64,000 nucleotides of DNA from Methylovirgula sp963708155 (GTDB lineage: Bacteria > Pseudomonadota > Alphaproteobacteria > Rhizobiales > Beijerinckiaceae). The notes beneath the pieces were generated by a model that was given only the letters and a program-made list of their open reading frames with translations, had not been told where the DNA came from and did not search any database. Made by a program: the position numbers and the translations under genes. The stretch is taken from positions 682,001 to 746,000 of the forward strand of contig OY970183.1 of the NCBI GenBank assembly GCA_963708155.1, in the 5' to 3' direction. Below, in pieces: positions 43,312 through 53,807 of this stretch. The number at the start of each line of letters is the position of its first letter. Position 1 is the stretch's first letter.

Positions 43312-44718
43312 ATGACCCATTCGACCGCCGATACCGCCATTACCGATCTGGGGCTTGCCGCCTGGGGGCGCAAGGAGATCGACATCGCCGAAACGGAAAT
43401 GCCGGGGCTGATGGCGACGCGGGCCGAATATGGCCCCTCGCAGCCGCTCGCCGGGGCGCGCATCGCCGGTTCGCTGCACATGACGGTGCAGACCGCGGTG
43501 CTGATCGAGACCCTGCGGGCGCTGGGCGCGGACCTGCGCTGGGCCTCCTGCAATATCTATTCGACGCAGGACCACGCCGCCGCGGCGATCGCCGCCGCCG
43601 GTATTCCGGTCTTTGCGCGCAAGGGCGAGAGCCTCGTCGATTACTGGGAATATACCCACCGTATCTTCGAATGGGGCGACGGCGGCGGTCCGAACCTCAT
43701 CCTCGACGACGGCGGCGACGCGACCCTGCTCATCCATTTCGGCGTGCGGGCCGAGGCTGGCGACATCGCCTTCCTCGACAAGGCCACCAATGAGGAAGAG
43801 GAAGTGCTCTTCGCCGCGATCAAGAAGCGGCTGAAGGAAAACCCCGGCTGGTATGGCCGCATCGCCGCAGGCATCAAGGGCGTCAGCGAAGAAACGACGA
43901 CGGGCGTGCACCGGCTTTACATCATGCACAAGGAAGGCAAGCTCCTCTGGCCGGCGATCAACGTCAACGACTCGGTGACGAAATCGAAATTCGACAATCT
44001 TTACGGCTGCCGCGAGTCGCTCGTCGACGGCATCCGCCGCGGCACCGACGTGATGATGGCCGGCAAGATCGCGATGGTGGCGGGCTTCGGCGATGTCGGC
44101 AAGGGCTCCGCCGCCTCGCTGCGCAACGCCGGCTGCCGTGTCATCGTCTCGGAAGTCGATCCGATCTGCGCGCTTCAGGCGGCGATGGAAGGCTACGAAG
44201 TCGCGACGATGGAAGATGCGGCGCCGCGCGCCGACATTTTCGTCACCTGCACGGGCAATATCGACGTCATCCGGCTCGAGCATATGCGGGCGATGAAGGA
44301 CCGCGCCATCGTCTGCAACATCGGCCATTTCAACTCCGAGATCCAGGTCTCGGCCCTGCGCAATTTCCGTTGGAACAATGTCAAGCCGCAGGTGGATGAG
44401 ATCGAGTTCTCGGACGGCAAGCGGATCATCCTTCTGTCGGAAGGCCGGCTCGTCAACCTTGGCAACGCGATGGGCCATCCCTCGTTCGTGATGTCCGCCT
44501 CGTTCACCAACCAGACGCTTGCGCAGATCGAGCTCTGGACCAAGCAAGGCCAATATAAGCAGGGGGTCTACACCCTGCCCAAACACCTCGATGAGAAGGT
44601 TGCCGCCCTGCATCTCGCCAAGGTCGGCGCCAATCTGACGAAATTGACGCCGGAACAGGCCGCTTATATCGGCGTGCCGCAATCCGGCCCCTTCAAGCCC
44701 GAGCAGTATCGGTATTAA
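43312..44718 (+). CDS. ahcY: Adenosylhomocysteinase
   Basis: It hydrolyses S-adenosylhomocysteine to adenosine and homocysteine, recycling the product of methylation. AAGGAG lies 6 bases before ATG 43312; GTG 43306 is an alternative. The 468-residue sequence has WASCNIYSTQDHAAAAIA, EETTTGVHRLY, the NAD-binding loop VAGFGDVGKGSAASLRNAG, NIGHFNSEIQV, GHPSFVMSASFTNQ and the C-terminal FKPEQYRY with the conserved Lys-Tyr that contact NAD of the neighbouring subunit. Confidence 0.98.
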   Translation: MTHSTADTAITDLGLAAWGRKEIDIAETEMPGLMATRAEYGPSQPLAGARIAGSLHMTVQTAVLIETLRALGADLRWASCNIYSTQDHAAAAIAAAGIPVFARKGESLVDYWEYTHRIFEWGDGGGPNLILDDGGDATLLIHFGVRAEAGDIAFLDKATNEEEEVLFAAIKKRLKENPGWYGRIAAGIKGVSEETTTGVHRLYIMHKEGKLLWPAINVNDSVTKSKFDNLYGCRESLVDGIRRGTDVMMAGKIAMVAGFGDVGKGSAASLRNAGCRVIVSEVDPICALQAAMEGYEVATMEDAAPRADIFVTCTGNIDVIRLEHMRAMKDRAIVCNIGHFNSEIQVSALRNFRWNNVKPQVDEIEFSDGKRIILLSEGRLVNLGNAMGHPSFVMSASFTNQTLAQIELWTKQGQYKQGVYTLPKHLDEKVAALHLAKVGANLTKLTPEQAAYIGVPQSGPFKPEQYRY

Positions 44719-44724
44719 GCGAAA

Positions 44725-45201
44725 TTATCCGGCGCGCCGGTATCTTGAGTTTTTGGATACCGGCCGCTTGCCGCTCGGCGAGATAATCTTCCTCGATTTT
44801 GCAGCCCAATCGGTTTTCTTTTCTCTCAATAATTTCGGCAAAAAGCCGGCGCGCCGCTTGGCGCAGGGCGCCTGCGCATTCCAGCGAGCGTCCAACGGGA
44901 TGAAGTTTCCGCCGATATGGCGGTTGAGAGAATCCTGATCGGGAAATTTGAGCCTGTGCTCGGCGAGAAAATTGACCACTCGCCTACCCAGCCCGCTCTT
45001 GCGCCATTCATCGAGATTGATGAGCAGAATCCCGGCGTTCATATAAGGCAGCGACTCAGGATTCCTCAGCCCGAGAATCTGTTCGATATAATCGTGGAAT
45101 ATATAGGCTTTGCCTTCGTAGACGACACGATAGTCGCTCCAATCGGGGCTCCTGCAGATGCGGAAATCGGGAACGGCGGCGAGGGCACGCCGCGGTTGGG
45201 C
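44725..45201 (-). pseudogene. Truncated family 8 glycosyltransferase
   Basis: The frame encodes the C-terminal half of a GT8 enzyme: VPDFRICRSPDWSDYRVVYE, LPYMNAGILLINLDEWRKSG, FPDQDSLNRHIGGNFIPLDARWN. The N-terminal DxD-containing half is missing, and an in-frame stop lies at 45202-45204. Only an internal ATG at 45042 is available. It looks like a leftover of a gene lost between ahcY and divL. Confidence 0.7.
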
Positions 45202-45348
45202 TCACGTCCGCGTCAACTCACTCAGCTGTGTACCAAATGGGCAAAGTATTTCCTCCGCCCCGGATCGCTGCGACATGTTGTAAATAGGTGATTCGAGCGG
45301 GGGCGTGAGCAATTCGGGCGCTCCGCCCGGCGTCACGAAGAGGGTGCA

Positions 45349-47854
45349 ATGGGCGGACGAGCACGGCAGAAGGGCGGCTCAACCACGCGACAAAGCCACG
45401 GCGGCGGACGTCTGCCTCTTTCGGCGTCACTTAAGCTTGCAACGGCGTGCGTCTTGGCCGGGGTCGCGACGCCGGCACTGGCCGATCCCGGATATGTCGC
45501 CCTCCTGTTCGAACATATCCAGGCCAATCAGGATATTCTCGGCCTCTCGCTGCTTGTCGGTCTCGTCATGTTCTCCGCGGTGACCGCGCTCTTGCATCTG
45601 CGCGAATCGCGCAAATGGACGAAACAGGACGCCGCCTACGCGCTTGAGCTCAATAACATGCGCGCCAAATTCGATCGCGCGCAGGTCTTTCTCGCCGCCG
45701 AGCCGCAAATCATCATCGCCTGGGACGGCCCCAAAAATGAAGCCGAAATCGAAGGCGATCTGAGCCTCGTCACCGACCAGCCGATTGCGCGGCGCATTCT
45801 CGGCTTCGGCTCCTGGCTGCCGCCGGATTCAGCGCAGCAACTTGAAACCGCGGTGGAGAGACTACGGGCGCGCGGGGAGGCTTTCCACTTCAACGTCGAA
45901 AGCCTTGCTGGCCGGACGCTCGAACTCGACGGCCGCGCGGTGAGTGGGCGCGCCGTCATGCGCATCCGCGATGTCTCGGGCGATCGCCTCGAGGCCGCGC
46001 GCCTGCGTGAACGGCTGCTGCGCTCCTACAGCGAGCTCGACGCGCTTCGCGCGCTGCTCGAATTCGACGAGCTACCCCGTCTGGCTGCGCGACCGCGACG
46101 AAAAGCTTGCGTGGGTCAGCGCCGCCTATGTCCGCGCCGTCGAGGCGAAGGACGCCGCCGATGCGCTGTTGCGCGGAACGGAATTGCTCGAACGCACGAC
46201 GCGCGACGCCGCGATCGAGGCGCGCAAGGCCGGGACCATCTGGCGCGGCCGTGCCGCCGCCGTCACCGCCGGACAGCGCCGCCTCCTCGACATCATCGAA
46301 GTGCCGGTCTCGCTCGGCGCGGCCGGCATCGCCACCGATGTCTCACAGATCGAAGCCCTGCGCGGCGATATGGAGCGGCAGACGAAAGCCCATGCCGCGA
46401 CGCTCGACCAGCTCTCGACCGCAGTTGCCATATTCGACCGCCGCAAGCGGCTCGTCTTCCATAATTCCGCCTATCGCCAGCTCTGGTCGCTGCCGCCCGC
46501 CTTCCTCGACGAATGTCCGTCGGATTCCGAAATCCTCGACCGACTGCGCGCCGCCCGGCTTTTGCCCGAGCAGGCCGACTTCCGCGCCTGGAAGGACAGC
46601 GTCCTCTCCGCCTATCAGGCGATGGAGACGACCGAGCAGGTCTGGTATCTGCCCGACGGGCGAACGCTGCGCGTCGTCATCAATCCCAATCCGCAGGGCG
46701 GCGTCACTTACCTCTTCGACGACGTCACCGAACGCTTCCATCTCGAATCGCGCTTTAATGCGCTGGCCCGCGTGCAAAGCGAGACGCTCGATACGCTGAA
46801 GGAAGGCGTTGCCGTTTTCGGCACGGACGGGCGGCTCAATTTCTTCAACCCGGCCTTCGCGCAGCTTCTCAAACTCGACCCGGCACAGCTCGGCGACAAG
46901 CCGCATATCGACCGGATCAGCACATCCTGCACGATCGTCGGCAAGGACGATGCCGCCTTTGCCGCGATCCGCAGTGTCGTCACCGGCCTCGACGATCAGC
47001 GCACAGGCTATGAGGGGCGGATCGCGTGTCAGGACGGCACCGTGCTCGACAGCACGGCGCAGCCGCTGCCGGACGGTGCGACCCTCTTGACCTTCACCGA
47101 CGTGACGGCGAGCGTCAACGTCGAGCGGGCGCTGACCGAGCGCAACAAGGCGCTGATCGATGCGGAAAGATTACGCAACGATTTCGTCCATCATGTCTCG
47201 TATGAATTGCGTTCGCCGCTGACCAATATCACTGGCTTCATCGAATTGCTGGGCGATCCCGCCACCGGACCGCTCAACGCCAAGCAGAGACAATATGCTG
47301 GCTATGTCACGAGTTCGTCTTTGGCGCTCCTGGCTATCATCGACAATATTCTCGACCTCGCCTCGATCGACGCCGACGCGCTTGAGCTGAAGCCAGAAAA
47401 GGTCGACATCCGCGAAACCATCGATCTCGCGGCTGAAGGCGTGCAGGACCGGCTTGCTGAATCCTCAATCCATCTCAAGGTCGAAGCCTCGGATGATGTC
47501 GGCACCTTCGTTGCGGATGGCCAACGCATCCGCCAAATTCTGTTCAACCTGCTTTCCAACGCCATCGGCTTCTCGCAGCCGGGACAAACGGTCGTACTGT
47601 CGGCGCTGCGGCGAAACGATGAAATTATCCTCAAGGTCAGCGATCAGGGCCGCGGCATTCCGCCGGAAGTGATCGACGACGTGTTCAAGCGCTTCAAGAC
47701 GGATAGCCTCGGCTCGAAACATCGCGGCGTTGGCCTCGGCCTGTCGATCGTGCGTGCGCTGGTCGAATTGCACGGCGGCCGGGTCGAGATCGAAACCGCG
47801 CCCAATCGGGGCACCACCATGGTCTGCATATTCCCCGGCCAGGCCACACGTTAG
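45349..47854 (+). CDS. divL: DivL-like PAS sensor kinase with Tyr at the phosphoacceptor site, frameshifted
   Basis: The N-terminus has a signal-like segment and a membrane helix (ILGLSLLVGLVMFSAVTALL), then PAS-like regions (SYPVWLRDRDEKLAWVSAAY; LDQLSTAVAIFDRRKRLVFH; LKEGVAVFGTDGRLNFFNPA). The kinase core is VHHVSYELRSPLTNITGF, with Tyr replacing the usual His, then NLLSNAIGFS, DQGRGIPPEV and GVGLGLSIVRALVELHGG. In Caulobacter DivL this Tyr-type protein allosterically controls CckA in the cell-cycle network. One extra G near 46070 splits the gene; restored it is about 834 residues. Neighbouring ahcY and tsaE fit alphaproteobacterial gene order. Confidence 0.8.
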
Positions 47855-47968
47855 CCAAAGCTGCAGGAGACAAAGCGGGGGGTATCGCGGCCGCCGCGGG
47901 CGGCGAGGGTTGCATTTGCGATTAAGTTTCGCGTTGATGCGTCAATTGACTTGAGGAGTATCGTACAG

Positions 47969-49522
47969 ATGGCGTCGAGCCTGTCGCGGCAAAAGTCCCA
48001 TGCGACATGGCGGATCGCGCTTCCCGATGAGGCGCAGACCGCGACGCTCGCCATCCAGATCGCCCATTGGCTGAGGCCGGGCGATGTCGTGACCCTCAGC
48101 GGCGAACTCGGCGCCGGCAAGACGGCCTTCGCCCGCGCCCTGATCCGCAGCCTGACAGGTGACGCGGATATTGAAGTGCCAAGCCCGACCTTCACCTTGA
48201 TGCAAATTTACGACGGGCTCGATTTCCCTATCGTTCATGCCGATCTTTATCGCATTCGCCATCCGGACGAACTGGAGGAGCTTGGCTGGGACGAGGCGGC
48301 GGAGGGCGCGCTCCTTCTTGTCGAATGGCCGGATCGTGCCGGTGAGCGGCTACCGCCGGACCGGCTGGATATTGCCCTGGTTCTGGACCCGACACAGGAC
48401 GCCGGTTTCCGCAGCGCGACGCTGACCGGCTACGGCACATTCGCGGCGCGGCTCGACATCGCCCGCGCCGTGCACAATGTGCTCGCCGAATCCGGTTTTG
48501 CTGATGCCGAGCGACAGTTCATGCAGGGCGATGCTTCGACCCGCACGTACGAGCGGCTCGTGCGGGCCGACGGCGCCACCGCCGTGCTGATGATTTCGCC
48601 GCCGCGCCCGGACGGCCCCCCGATCCGCTTTGGCAAATCCTATGGCACGCTGGCCCATCTGGCGGAGAACATTCGCCCCTTCGTCGCGATCGACAAGGGC
48701 CTGCGCGCCGAAGGCTTCTCGGCGCCGGAGATCTATGCTGCCGATCTCGATGTGGGCGTTGCCGCCCTCGAGGACTTCGGCGGCGAGAGCGTCGTTAGCG
48801 ATGGTGGGATCGTCACTGAGCGCTACGCCGAATCCGTCGCGCTTCTGGCACGGCTGCATCAGATGAATTTGCCGGAGAGCCTGCCCGTCGACGGATCGAA
48901 AGACTACGCTATTCCGCCTTATGATCTCGATGCGCTTTCGGTTGAAATCGAGTTGCTTCTCGATTGGTATGCGCCGCATATCGCCAAGGCCTCACTGACC
49001 TCGGGCGCCAAGGCAAGCTTCGTCAATCTATGGCGGCATACGCTGCGCGATATCGTCGCCGGGCCGCGGACCTGGACGCTGCGCGATTTTCACTCTCCCA
49101 ACATCCTCTGGCTCGCCGAGCGGCAGGGCAGCGCGAGAGTCGGCCTGATCGATTTTCAGGATTGCGTGCTGGGCCATCCGGCCTATGACGTCGTCTCGCT
49201 GCTCCAGGATGCGCGGGTGAGCGTGCCGCCGGAGGTGGAACTGAAGCTCCTCGGCCATTATGCGCAATTGCGCCGTATCGCCGACGCCGGCTTCGATATG
49301 GCCGGATTTGCCCGCGCCTATGCGGTTCTTGGGGCCCAGCGGGCGACGAAAATCCTTGGCATTTTCGCGCGTCTCGATAAGCGCGACCACAAACCGCACT
49401 ATCTGGCCCATCTGCCCCGTGTAGAGGAAAATTTAGCCAAGGATCTCGCGCATCCCTTGTTGTCCGGTCTCAAGGGCTGGTATGAGACCCACCTGCCGCG
49501 CCTCTTCAACCGGGGCGCGTAG
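47969..49522 (+). CDS. tsaE: Fused TsaE / aminosugar kinase-like phosphotransferase
   Basis: Residues 1 to about 150 are TsaE, the ATPase for threonylcarbamoyl-adenosine tRNA modification: Walker A SGELGAGKTAFARALI, then EVPSPTFTLMQIYDG and HADLYRI, VEWPDR. The rest is an APH-fold kinase (FMQGDASTRTYERLV, ALEDFGGESV, Brenner-type TLRDFHSPNILW, VGLIDFQDCVLGHPAYD) similar to AmgK, which phosphorylates MurNAc/GlcNAc at the anomeric position. At 517 residues both halves look intact. The MurU-like gene follows at once, giving the AmgK-MurU recycling pair. Confidence 0.92.
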   Translation: MASSLSRQKSHATWRIALPDEAQTATLAIQIAHWLRPGDVVTLSGELGAGKTAFARALIRSLTGDADIEVPSPTFTLMQIYDGLDFPIVHADLYRIRHPDELEELGWDEAAEGALLLVEWPDRAGERLPPDRLDIALVLDPTQDAGFRSATLTGYGTFAARLDIARAVHNVLAESGFADAERQFMQGDASTRTYERLVRADGATAVLMISPPRPDGPPIRFGKSYGTLAHLAENIRPFVAIDKGLRAEGFSAPEIYAADLDVGVAALEDFGGESVVSDGGIVTERYAESVALLARLHQMNLPESLPVDGSKDYAIPPYDLDALSVEIELLLDWYAPHIAKASLTSGAKASFVNLWRHTLRDIVAGPRTWTLRDFHSPNILWLAERQGSARVGLIDFQDCVLGHPAYDVVSLLQDARVSVPPEVELKLLGHYAQLRRIADAGFDMAGFARAYAVLGAQRATKILGIFARLDKRDHKPHYLAHLPRVEENLAKDLAHPLLSGLKGWYETHLPRLFNRGA

Positions 49523-49599
49523 CGCGTTTTCCGATCGCCCGGCCCGGCGTAAGTTTAGTTTAGTTTGTGCAGGTCGTCGCCTTGCCCACAAAGTCTTCA

Positions 49600-50313
49600 A
49601 TGCCGGATAAGGCGATGGTTTTTGCGGCGGGCCGCGGCATGCGGATGCGGCCGCTGACGGAGACGATCCCGAAGCCGCTCATCAAGGTCGGCGGCAAGCC
49701 GATGATCGACCATCTTCTCGATCGTTTTGCGCTCGCCGGAGTCGGCACGGCGGTCGTCAACGTGCATCATCTGGCCGATCAGATCGAAGCGCATCTCGCC
49801 AATCACAGCGCGCCCAGGATCGTCATTTCCGACGAGCGCGATCTGCTGCTCGATCAGGGCGGCGCGATCAAAAAGGCGCTGCCTGTTCTCGGCGATGCGC
49901 CATTCTTTCTCTGCAATACCGATGCTTTCTGGGTCGAAGGCGCCAAACCCAATCTCGACCGCCTCGCCGCGGCGTGGGATCCGGACAAGATGGACGTGCT
50001 TTTGCTCGTCGCCGCGACGCCGACAAGCTCCGGCGTCGATTGGCCCGGCGACTTCACCATGGACGGGTTCGGCCGCCTGACAAAGCGCGAGGAGAGGCGC
50101 GTCGCGCCTTTCGTCTATACCGGCATCGGCATCATCAAGCCCGAGTTGTTTGCCCGTGCGCCGGAAGGCCCGTTTCGCCTACTGCCCTATTTCCTCGCCG
50201 CCGCCGAGAAAGGACGTCTGCACGGCCTGCGGCTTGACGGCATCTGGCTGCATGTCGGCACGCCCGCGGCTATCGACGACGCCGAGCGGCTGATCGCGCG
50301 TTCGGTGCTTTAG
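49600..50313 (+). CDS. murU: MurU-like sugar-1-phosphate nucleotidyltransferase
   Basis: The product, about 237 residues, has the nucleotidyltransferase start AMVFAAGRGMRMRPLTETIPKP, then PLIKVGGKPMIDHLLDRF, FLCNTDAFWVEG with the metal Asp, and the FVYTGIGIIKPELF strand. MurU makes UDP-MurNAc from MurNAc-1-phosphate, letting cells recycle wall sugar and bypass fosfomycin-sensitive steps. Placement after the AmgK-like half of the tsaE fusion supports this. ATG 49600 is preferred over GTG 49567 because the conserved start begins there, although no strong ribosome site is seen. Confidence 0.85.
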   Translation: MPDKAMVFAAGRGMRMRPLTETIPKPLIKVGGKPMIDHLLDRFALAGVGTAVVNVHHLADQIEAHLANHSAPRIVISDERDLLLDQGGAIKKALPVLGDAPFFLCNTDAFWVEGAKPNLDRLAAAWDPDKMDVLLLVAATPTSSGVDWPGDFTMDGFGRLTKREERRVAPFVYTGIGIIKPELFARAPEGPFRLLPYFLAAAEKGRLHGLRLDGIWLHVGTPAAIDDAERLIARSVL

Positions 50314-51507
50314 GGCTTCGGCCCTCCGGCCGCCGCCGGCGACACCGGCCCGGAATTTCCGCTTCAGCCACCGCGCCGATTCGAAAAGGCGGGGATTTCG
50401 CTTCAGTGCTCGCTTGAGTCTCGACCCCTCGGCGCGAAGCACGGCGAACAGGCGTCCGCGCAGGCGCAGCGGCACGAAAACGTCGAAAAGCGCGATCCTG
50501 CGGTCGCAATATTGCAGCTTGTAGCGCTCCTCCCCCGGCCCTGAGTCGAATTGCTCGACTCCCTTCTGGCATTGCAACGCAATGAGCTTGTTGATGAGCA
50601 GAACGCCGGGACTCGTGCGCACGATCTCGGGATCGGTGTCGATGGAATTGACCGCGAAGCTGAAACAGCCAGCATGCGTGGCGCCGGCAATGGTGGCGAC
50701 GATGCGGTCGCCAGCCGTGAGCGCGTAGAATTCGACCGCTGCGGGCGCCGCTGTTGGGCGACCGAGCCGCCGCCAGAACGCTTGCATCGCCGGATCGGAA
50801 AAGTCCGCATCGATGTCGTGTGCACGAAAGCGGACGGTTCTTTGCGCGAAAAACGCCGCGAGGATGGCGTCGGCCCGCGCCGGAGTATCATTGCTGATCA
50901 ATTCGACAGGGCCGAGCAATTCCGCGAGCCGCGCTTCCTTCACGCGCAATTGCCGGCGCGCGTTACCGGACAATTTCGATTCGAGAAGCCTCCCGCTGTC
51001 TGATTCCAGCCGCGTTGCCAAGACAACATGCGGGCTCGGCCGATGCGGCAAAAGCGCGAGCGGATTGGAAAATCCCAGCCATTCGAAAGGCTGATCGCGC
51101 AAAGCGAACACGTCCGGCGCAGCTGCGCCGAGCTTCGCAGCCGCGTCACGCAGCACGGCGTCGATATCCGCGCGCGTCCAGACGACACCCGGCCGGCAGA
51201 GCGGCATATCGAAATTCGTCGCCTTCTCACCGAGAAAGCGTCCGATTCGCAGGGGGCCGGCCGTCTTGATGCCGAGACACAGCAGCAGCACCGGACGGCC
51301 GTCGCGATCTTTCGCGGCAACGAACAGCGGCGCGATCTTCTGCGCCGTACCCAGGGTTTCGAGCCAGGCGATGAGAAAGGCGCGCGTCTGGTAGATCGAA
51401 ACCGGCGCCGCGGCTTCGAGCTCCTCCCAGATGTCGCGCACCGCAGCCACGTCGTGAAAAACTTCGACGGCGGCAAATGGCCGATTGCCGATCGCTGCAG
51501 AGTCCAT
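50179..51507 (-). CDS. GNAT-fold (CelD/BioF2-like) acyltransferase
   Basis: The 442-residue frame encodes a CelD/BioF2-like GNAT protein: VSIYQTRAFLIAWLETLGTA, LSGNARRQLRVKEARLAELL, VEFYALTAGDRIVATIAGAT, EIVRTSPGVLLINKLI and FDSGPGEERYKLQYCDR. Relatives are often in polysaccharide or cellulose gene sets, role unproven. The last 45 residues overlap murU by 135 bases and look like its antisense; one extra base near 50360 would instead end the protein at a TAA at 50310-50312 (PVSPAAAGGPKP). That shorter end is more likely. Confidence 0.75.
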   Translation of the reverse strand: MDSAAIGNRPFAAVEVFHDVAAVRDIWEELEAAAPVSIYQTRAFLIAWLETLGTAQKIAPLFVAAKDRDGRPVLLLCLGIKTAGPLRIGRFLGEKATNFDMPLCRPGVVWTRADIDAVLRDAAAKLGAAAPDVFALRDQPFEWLGFSNPLALLPHRPSPHVVLATRLESDSGRLLESKLSGNARRQLRVKEARLAELLGPVELISNDTPARADAILAAFFAQRTVRFRAHDIDADFSDPAMQAFWRRLGRPTAAPAAVEFYALTAGDRIVATIAGATHAGCFSFAVNSIDTDPEIVRTSPGVLLINKLIALQCQKGVEQFDSGPGEERYKLQYCDRRIALFDVFVPLRLRGRLFAVLRAEGSRLKRALKRNPRLFESARWLKRKFRAGVAGGGRRAEALKHRTRDQPLGVVDSRGRADMQPDAVKPQAVQTSFLGGGEEIGQ

Positions 51508-51618
51508 TTGGCACAGGGCGGTTTCGGTGATCCCGTTGGATTATCCGATGACACGCATTGTAACGGAAAATCAACAAGCCGCGAAATCGCCCGGCCGCCG
51601 CGTTCGCGCGGGCCGCGC

Positions 51619-51945
51619 TCAGCGCCGCACAGCCTCGTCGACCCAGGATAGATAGCCGGCAAACCCCGCTGCGACGGGCAGCGCGATAATTTCCGGCGTC
51701 TCATAGTCGTGCAGCGCGAGGATTCGCTCCTCAACCGTAATGTAATCCGCGTTCTTGATCTTGATGAGCAGAAGCACTTCCTGCGCCGTCTCGATCTCGC
51801 CCTTCCAGCGATAGGTGCTTTCGACAGGCAGCTTCTGCACACAGGCGGCAAGCCGTTCGCTGACCAGCGTCTCGGCGATCTTGCCCGCGGCCGCGACGCC
51901 GCACGCCGTCAGGACGACGGCATAATCATCCGGCTTCGCCGTCAC
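51619..51945 (-). CDS. cutA: CutA1-like divalent-ion tolerance protein
   Basis: From GTG 51945 (MTAKPDDYAVVLTACGVAAA) the protein is 108 residues and carries the CutA signatures LVSERLAACVQKLPVESTYR, YRWKGEIETAQEVLLLIKIK and HDYETPEIIALPV. CutA1 forms stable trimers; its link to copper tolerance is old and its function is not settled. The GTG overlaps the patatin stop (GTGA). Confidence 0.9.
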   Translation of the reverse strand: MTAKPDDYAVVLTACGVAAAGKIAETLVSERLAACVQKLPVESTYRWKGEIETAQEVLLLIKIKNADYITVEERILALHDYETPEIIALPVAAGFAGYLSWVDEAVRR

Positions 51946-52993
51946 GAATAGGCCATGCGCAGGTCGAGCGTGCTCTGCTTGCCGATGTGGTGATGAAGTC
52001 TCGTCAAGCCAGTGCTTGGCGGCCTTACGGCCATATTCGAAGAAATTGGTGATGAGCTGCCAGCTCGCATCGAGTTTCGTCGCGGCGTCATAGGGACTGA
52101 GCAGACCGCAGCCGTCGATGCGATGGACGAGCGGCCGGACATAATCGTCCGCCGAAAGCTTGCCGTCGTCGATCAGCCGGTTGACGAAGTCGATGGCGCG
52201 CAATTCGCCCATCAGCGCGCCGTTGAAGGTGATCTCGTTGAGCCGGTCCTGGATGTCGCGCGCGGCTGCGGGCACTTCGATGCCGCTCGATCGGATTGAT
52301 CTGGACGATCGACGATGTCCGGCGCAGCCGGTCTCGTAGAACAGCGGAAACAGCGCCGGATTGCCCATATAGCCGCCATCCCAATAGGGCACGCCGTCGA
52401 TCTCGACCGCCTGGAACAGGAACGGCAGACAGGCCGAGGCCATGACGTGATCGGCGGTCAGTTCGTGACGCTCGAACACCGCGATCTTGCCCGTTATGGA
52501 CATTGGTCGCGGCAGACGAAGAGCTTCAGCTCCTCGCAGGCGCGCACCTTCTCGAAATCGATGCGTCTTGACGAGATGGTCGCGCAGCGGATTGACGTTG
52601 AGCGGATTGAAGTCGTAGGGGCTGGCGAAATGGGTGAGGAAATCCGTCCACCAATCGGCGAGAACTGGCCTGCCGAGCGGCCAGTCCCGAAAAAACAGAT
52701 CGAAGAATTTCTGCTGCGCCGGCGTGAAAGCGCCTTTCCGTCGCTGATCGAGCGCCAGAAGCGTTGGCGAGCGCTTCGCGCGCGCCCTCACGGCCGTCCT
52801 CGAGATAGCCCTCGGCAAGGACGACGGCATTCATCGCGCCGGCGCTGGTGCCGGTGATCGCCTCGATGTCGAGCCGGCCGTCCTCGAGCAGATAGTCGAG
52901 CACGCCCCAGGTGAAGGCGCCGTGCGAGCCGCCGCCCTGCAGCGCGAGATTGACTTCTTCTGCCGGTCCAGTCGATCTGCGCGGCTCGCTCAT
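51942..52993 (-). CDS. Patatin-like phospholipase (with DUF3734), frameshifted
   Basis: The N-terminus carries the oxyanion and nucleophile motifs NLALQGGGSHGAFTWGVLDY and ITGTSAGAMNAVVLAEGY; the catalytic Asp lies in PYWDGGYMGNPAL. The C-terminal DUF3734 part includes NEITFNGALMGELRAIDFVN and ends STLDLRMAYS. At least six single-base shifts break it (for example near 52770, 52565, 52300 and 51985). The gene is second in a bdhA-patatin-cutA unit, an arrangement known from PHB-producing Hyphomicrobiales, and may act on storage granules or membrane lipids. Confidence 0.8.
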
Positions 52994-53019
52994 GCGCCTC
53001 CGCGCCGCTCGTCCGCGGT

Positions 53020-53807
53020 TCATTCGGCCGTCCAGCCGCCGTCGATCGAGAGATTGGCGCCGGTGATCTGCTCGGCCGCATCCGACGTCAGGAAGACCGC
53101 GAGCGCCGCGACCTGTCGACGGTGACGAATTCCTTGGTCGGCTGCGCCGGCGAGCAGCACGTCGTTGATGACCTGTTCGCGGGTCAGGTTGCGCGCCTTC
53201 ATCGTGTCGGGGATCTGCTTTTCGACGAGCGGCGTCCAGACATAGCCGGGCGAGATGCAGTTGACGGTGACGCCGAACGTGGCGAGCTCCAGCGCCGCGG
53301 TCTTGGTCAGCCCGTCGATGCCGTGCTTGGCGCTGACATAGGCCGATTTGAACGGCGAGGCGACCTTCGAATGGGCCGAGGCGGTGGAGATGATGCGGCC
53401 CCATTTGCGCGCCTTCATGCCGGGGATCGCGGCGGCGATCGCGTGGAAGGCGGCGGAGAGATTGATGCGCGATGATCATGTCCCAAAGCTCCGATCGGAA
53501 ATTCCTCGATCGGCGCGACATGCTGGATGCCGGCGTTGTTGACGAGAATATCGACACTGCCGAAGCTCTTTTCGGCTTCGCTTACCATGGCGCGGATCTC
53601 GTCGGGCTTGGTCATGTCGGCCGGCGAATAGACGCCTTTGACGCCGAAATCCTTCTCGATGCTTGCGCGCTCGGTCTCGATCGCCGCGGCGTCGCCGAAG
53701 CCGTTGATGATGACATTGGCGCCTTCTTTGGCGAAGGCGCGGGCGATGGCGAGCCCGATGCCGCTGGTCGAGCCGGTGACGATGGCGTTGCGTGTCTTGA
53801 GCGTCAT
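53020..53807 (-). CDS. bdhA: D-3-hydroxybutyrate dehydrogenase, frameshifted
   Basis: This SDR-family enzyme oxidises 3-hydroxybutyrate from PHB breakdown to acetoacetate. It has IVTGSTSGIGLAIARAFAKE, ILVNNAGIQHVAPIEEFP, ISTASAHSKVASPFKSAYVSAKHG with the Ser-Tyr-Lys catalytic set, and the C-terminus ITGANLSIDGGWTAE. Frame breaks lie near 53493, 53470, 53148 (extra bases) and 53117 (one missing C). Restored length is about 260 residues. It links functionally to the phaAB/phaR locus at 59-62 kb. Confidence 0.88.

Noticed and set aside
43312..44718. Long antisense frame over ahcY (466 codons)
   Set aside because: Shadow of codon bias; ahcY is complete and conserved along its whole length.
50314..50400. 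Real overlap of GNAT gene with murU
   Set aside because: The GNAT C-terminal 45 residues read as antisense of murU; a shift near 50360 ending at 50310 is more likely, but without proof I kept the uninterrupted frame.
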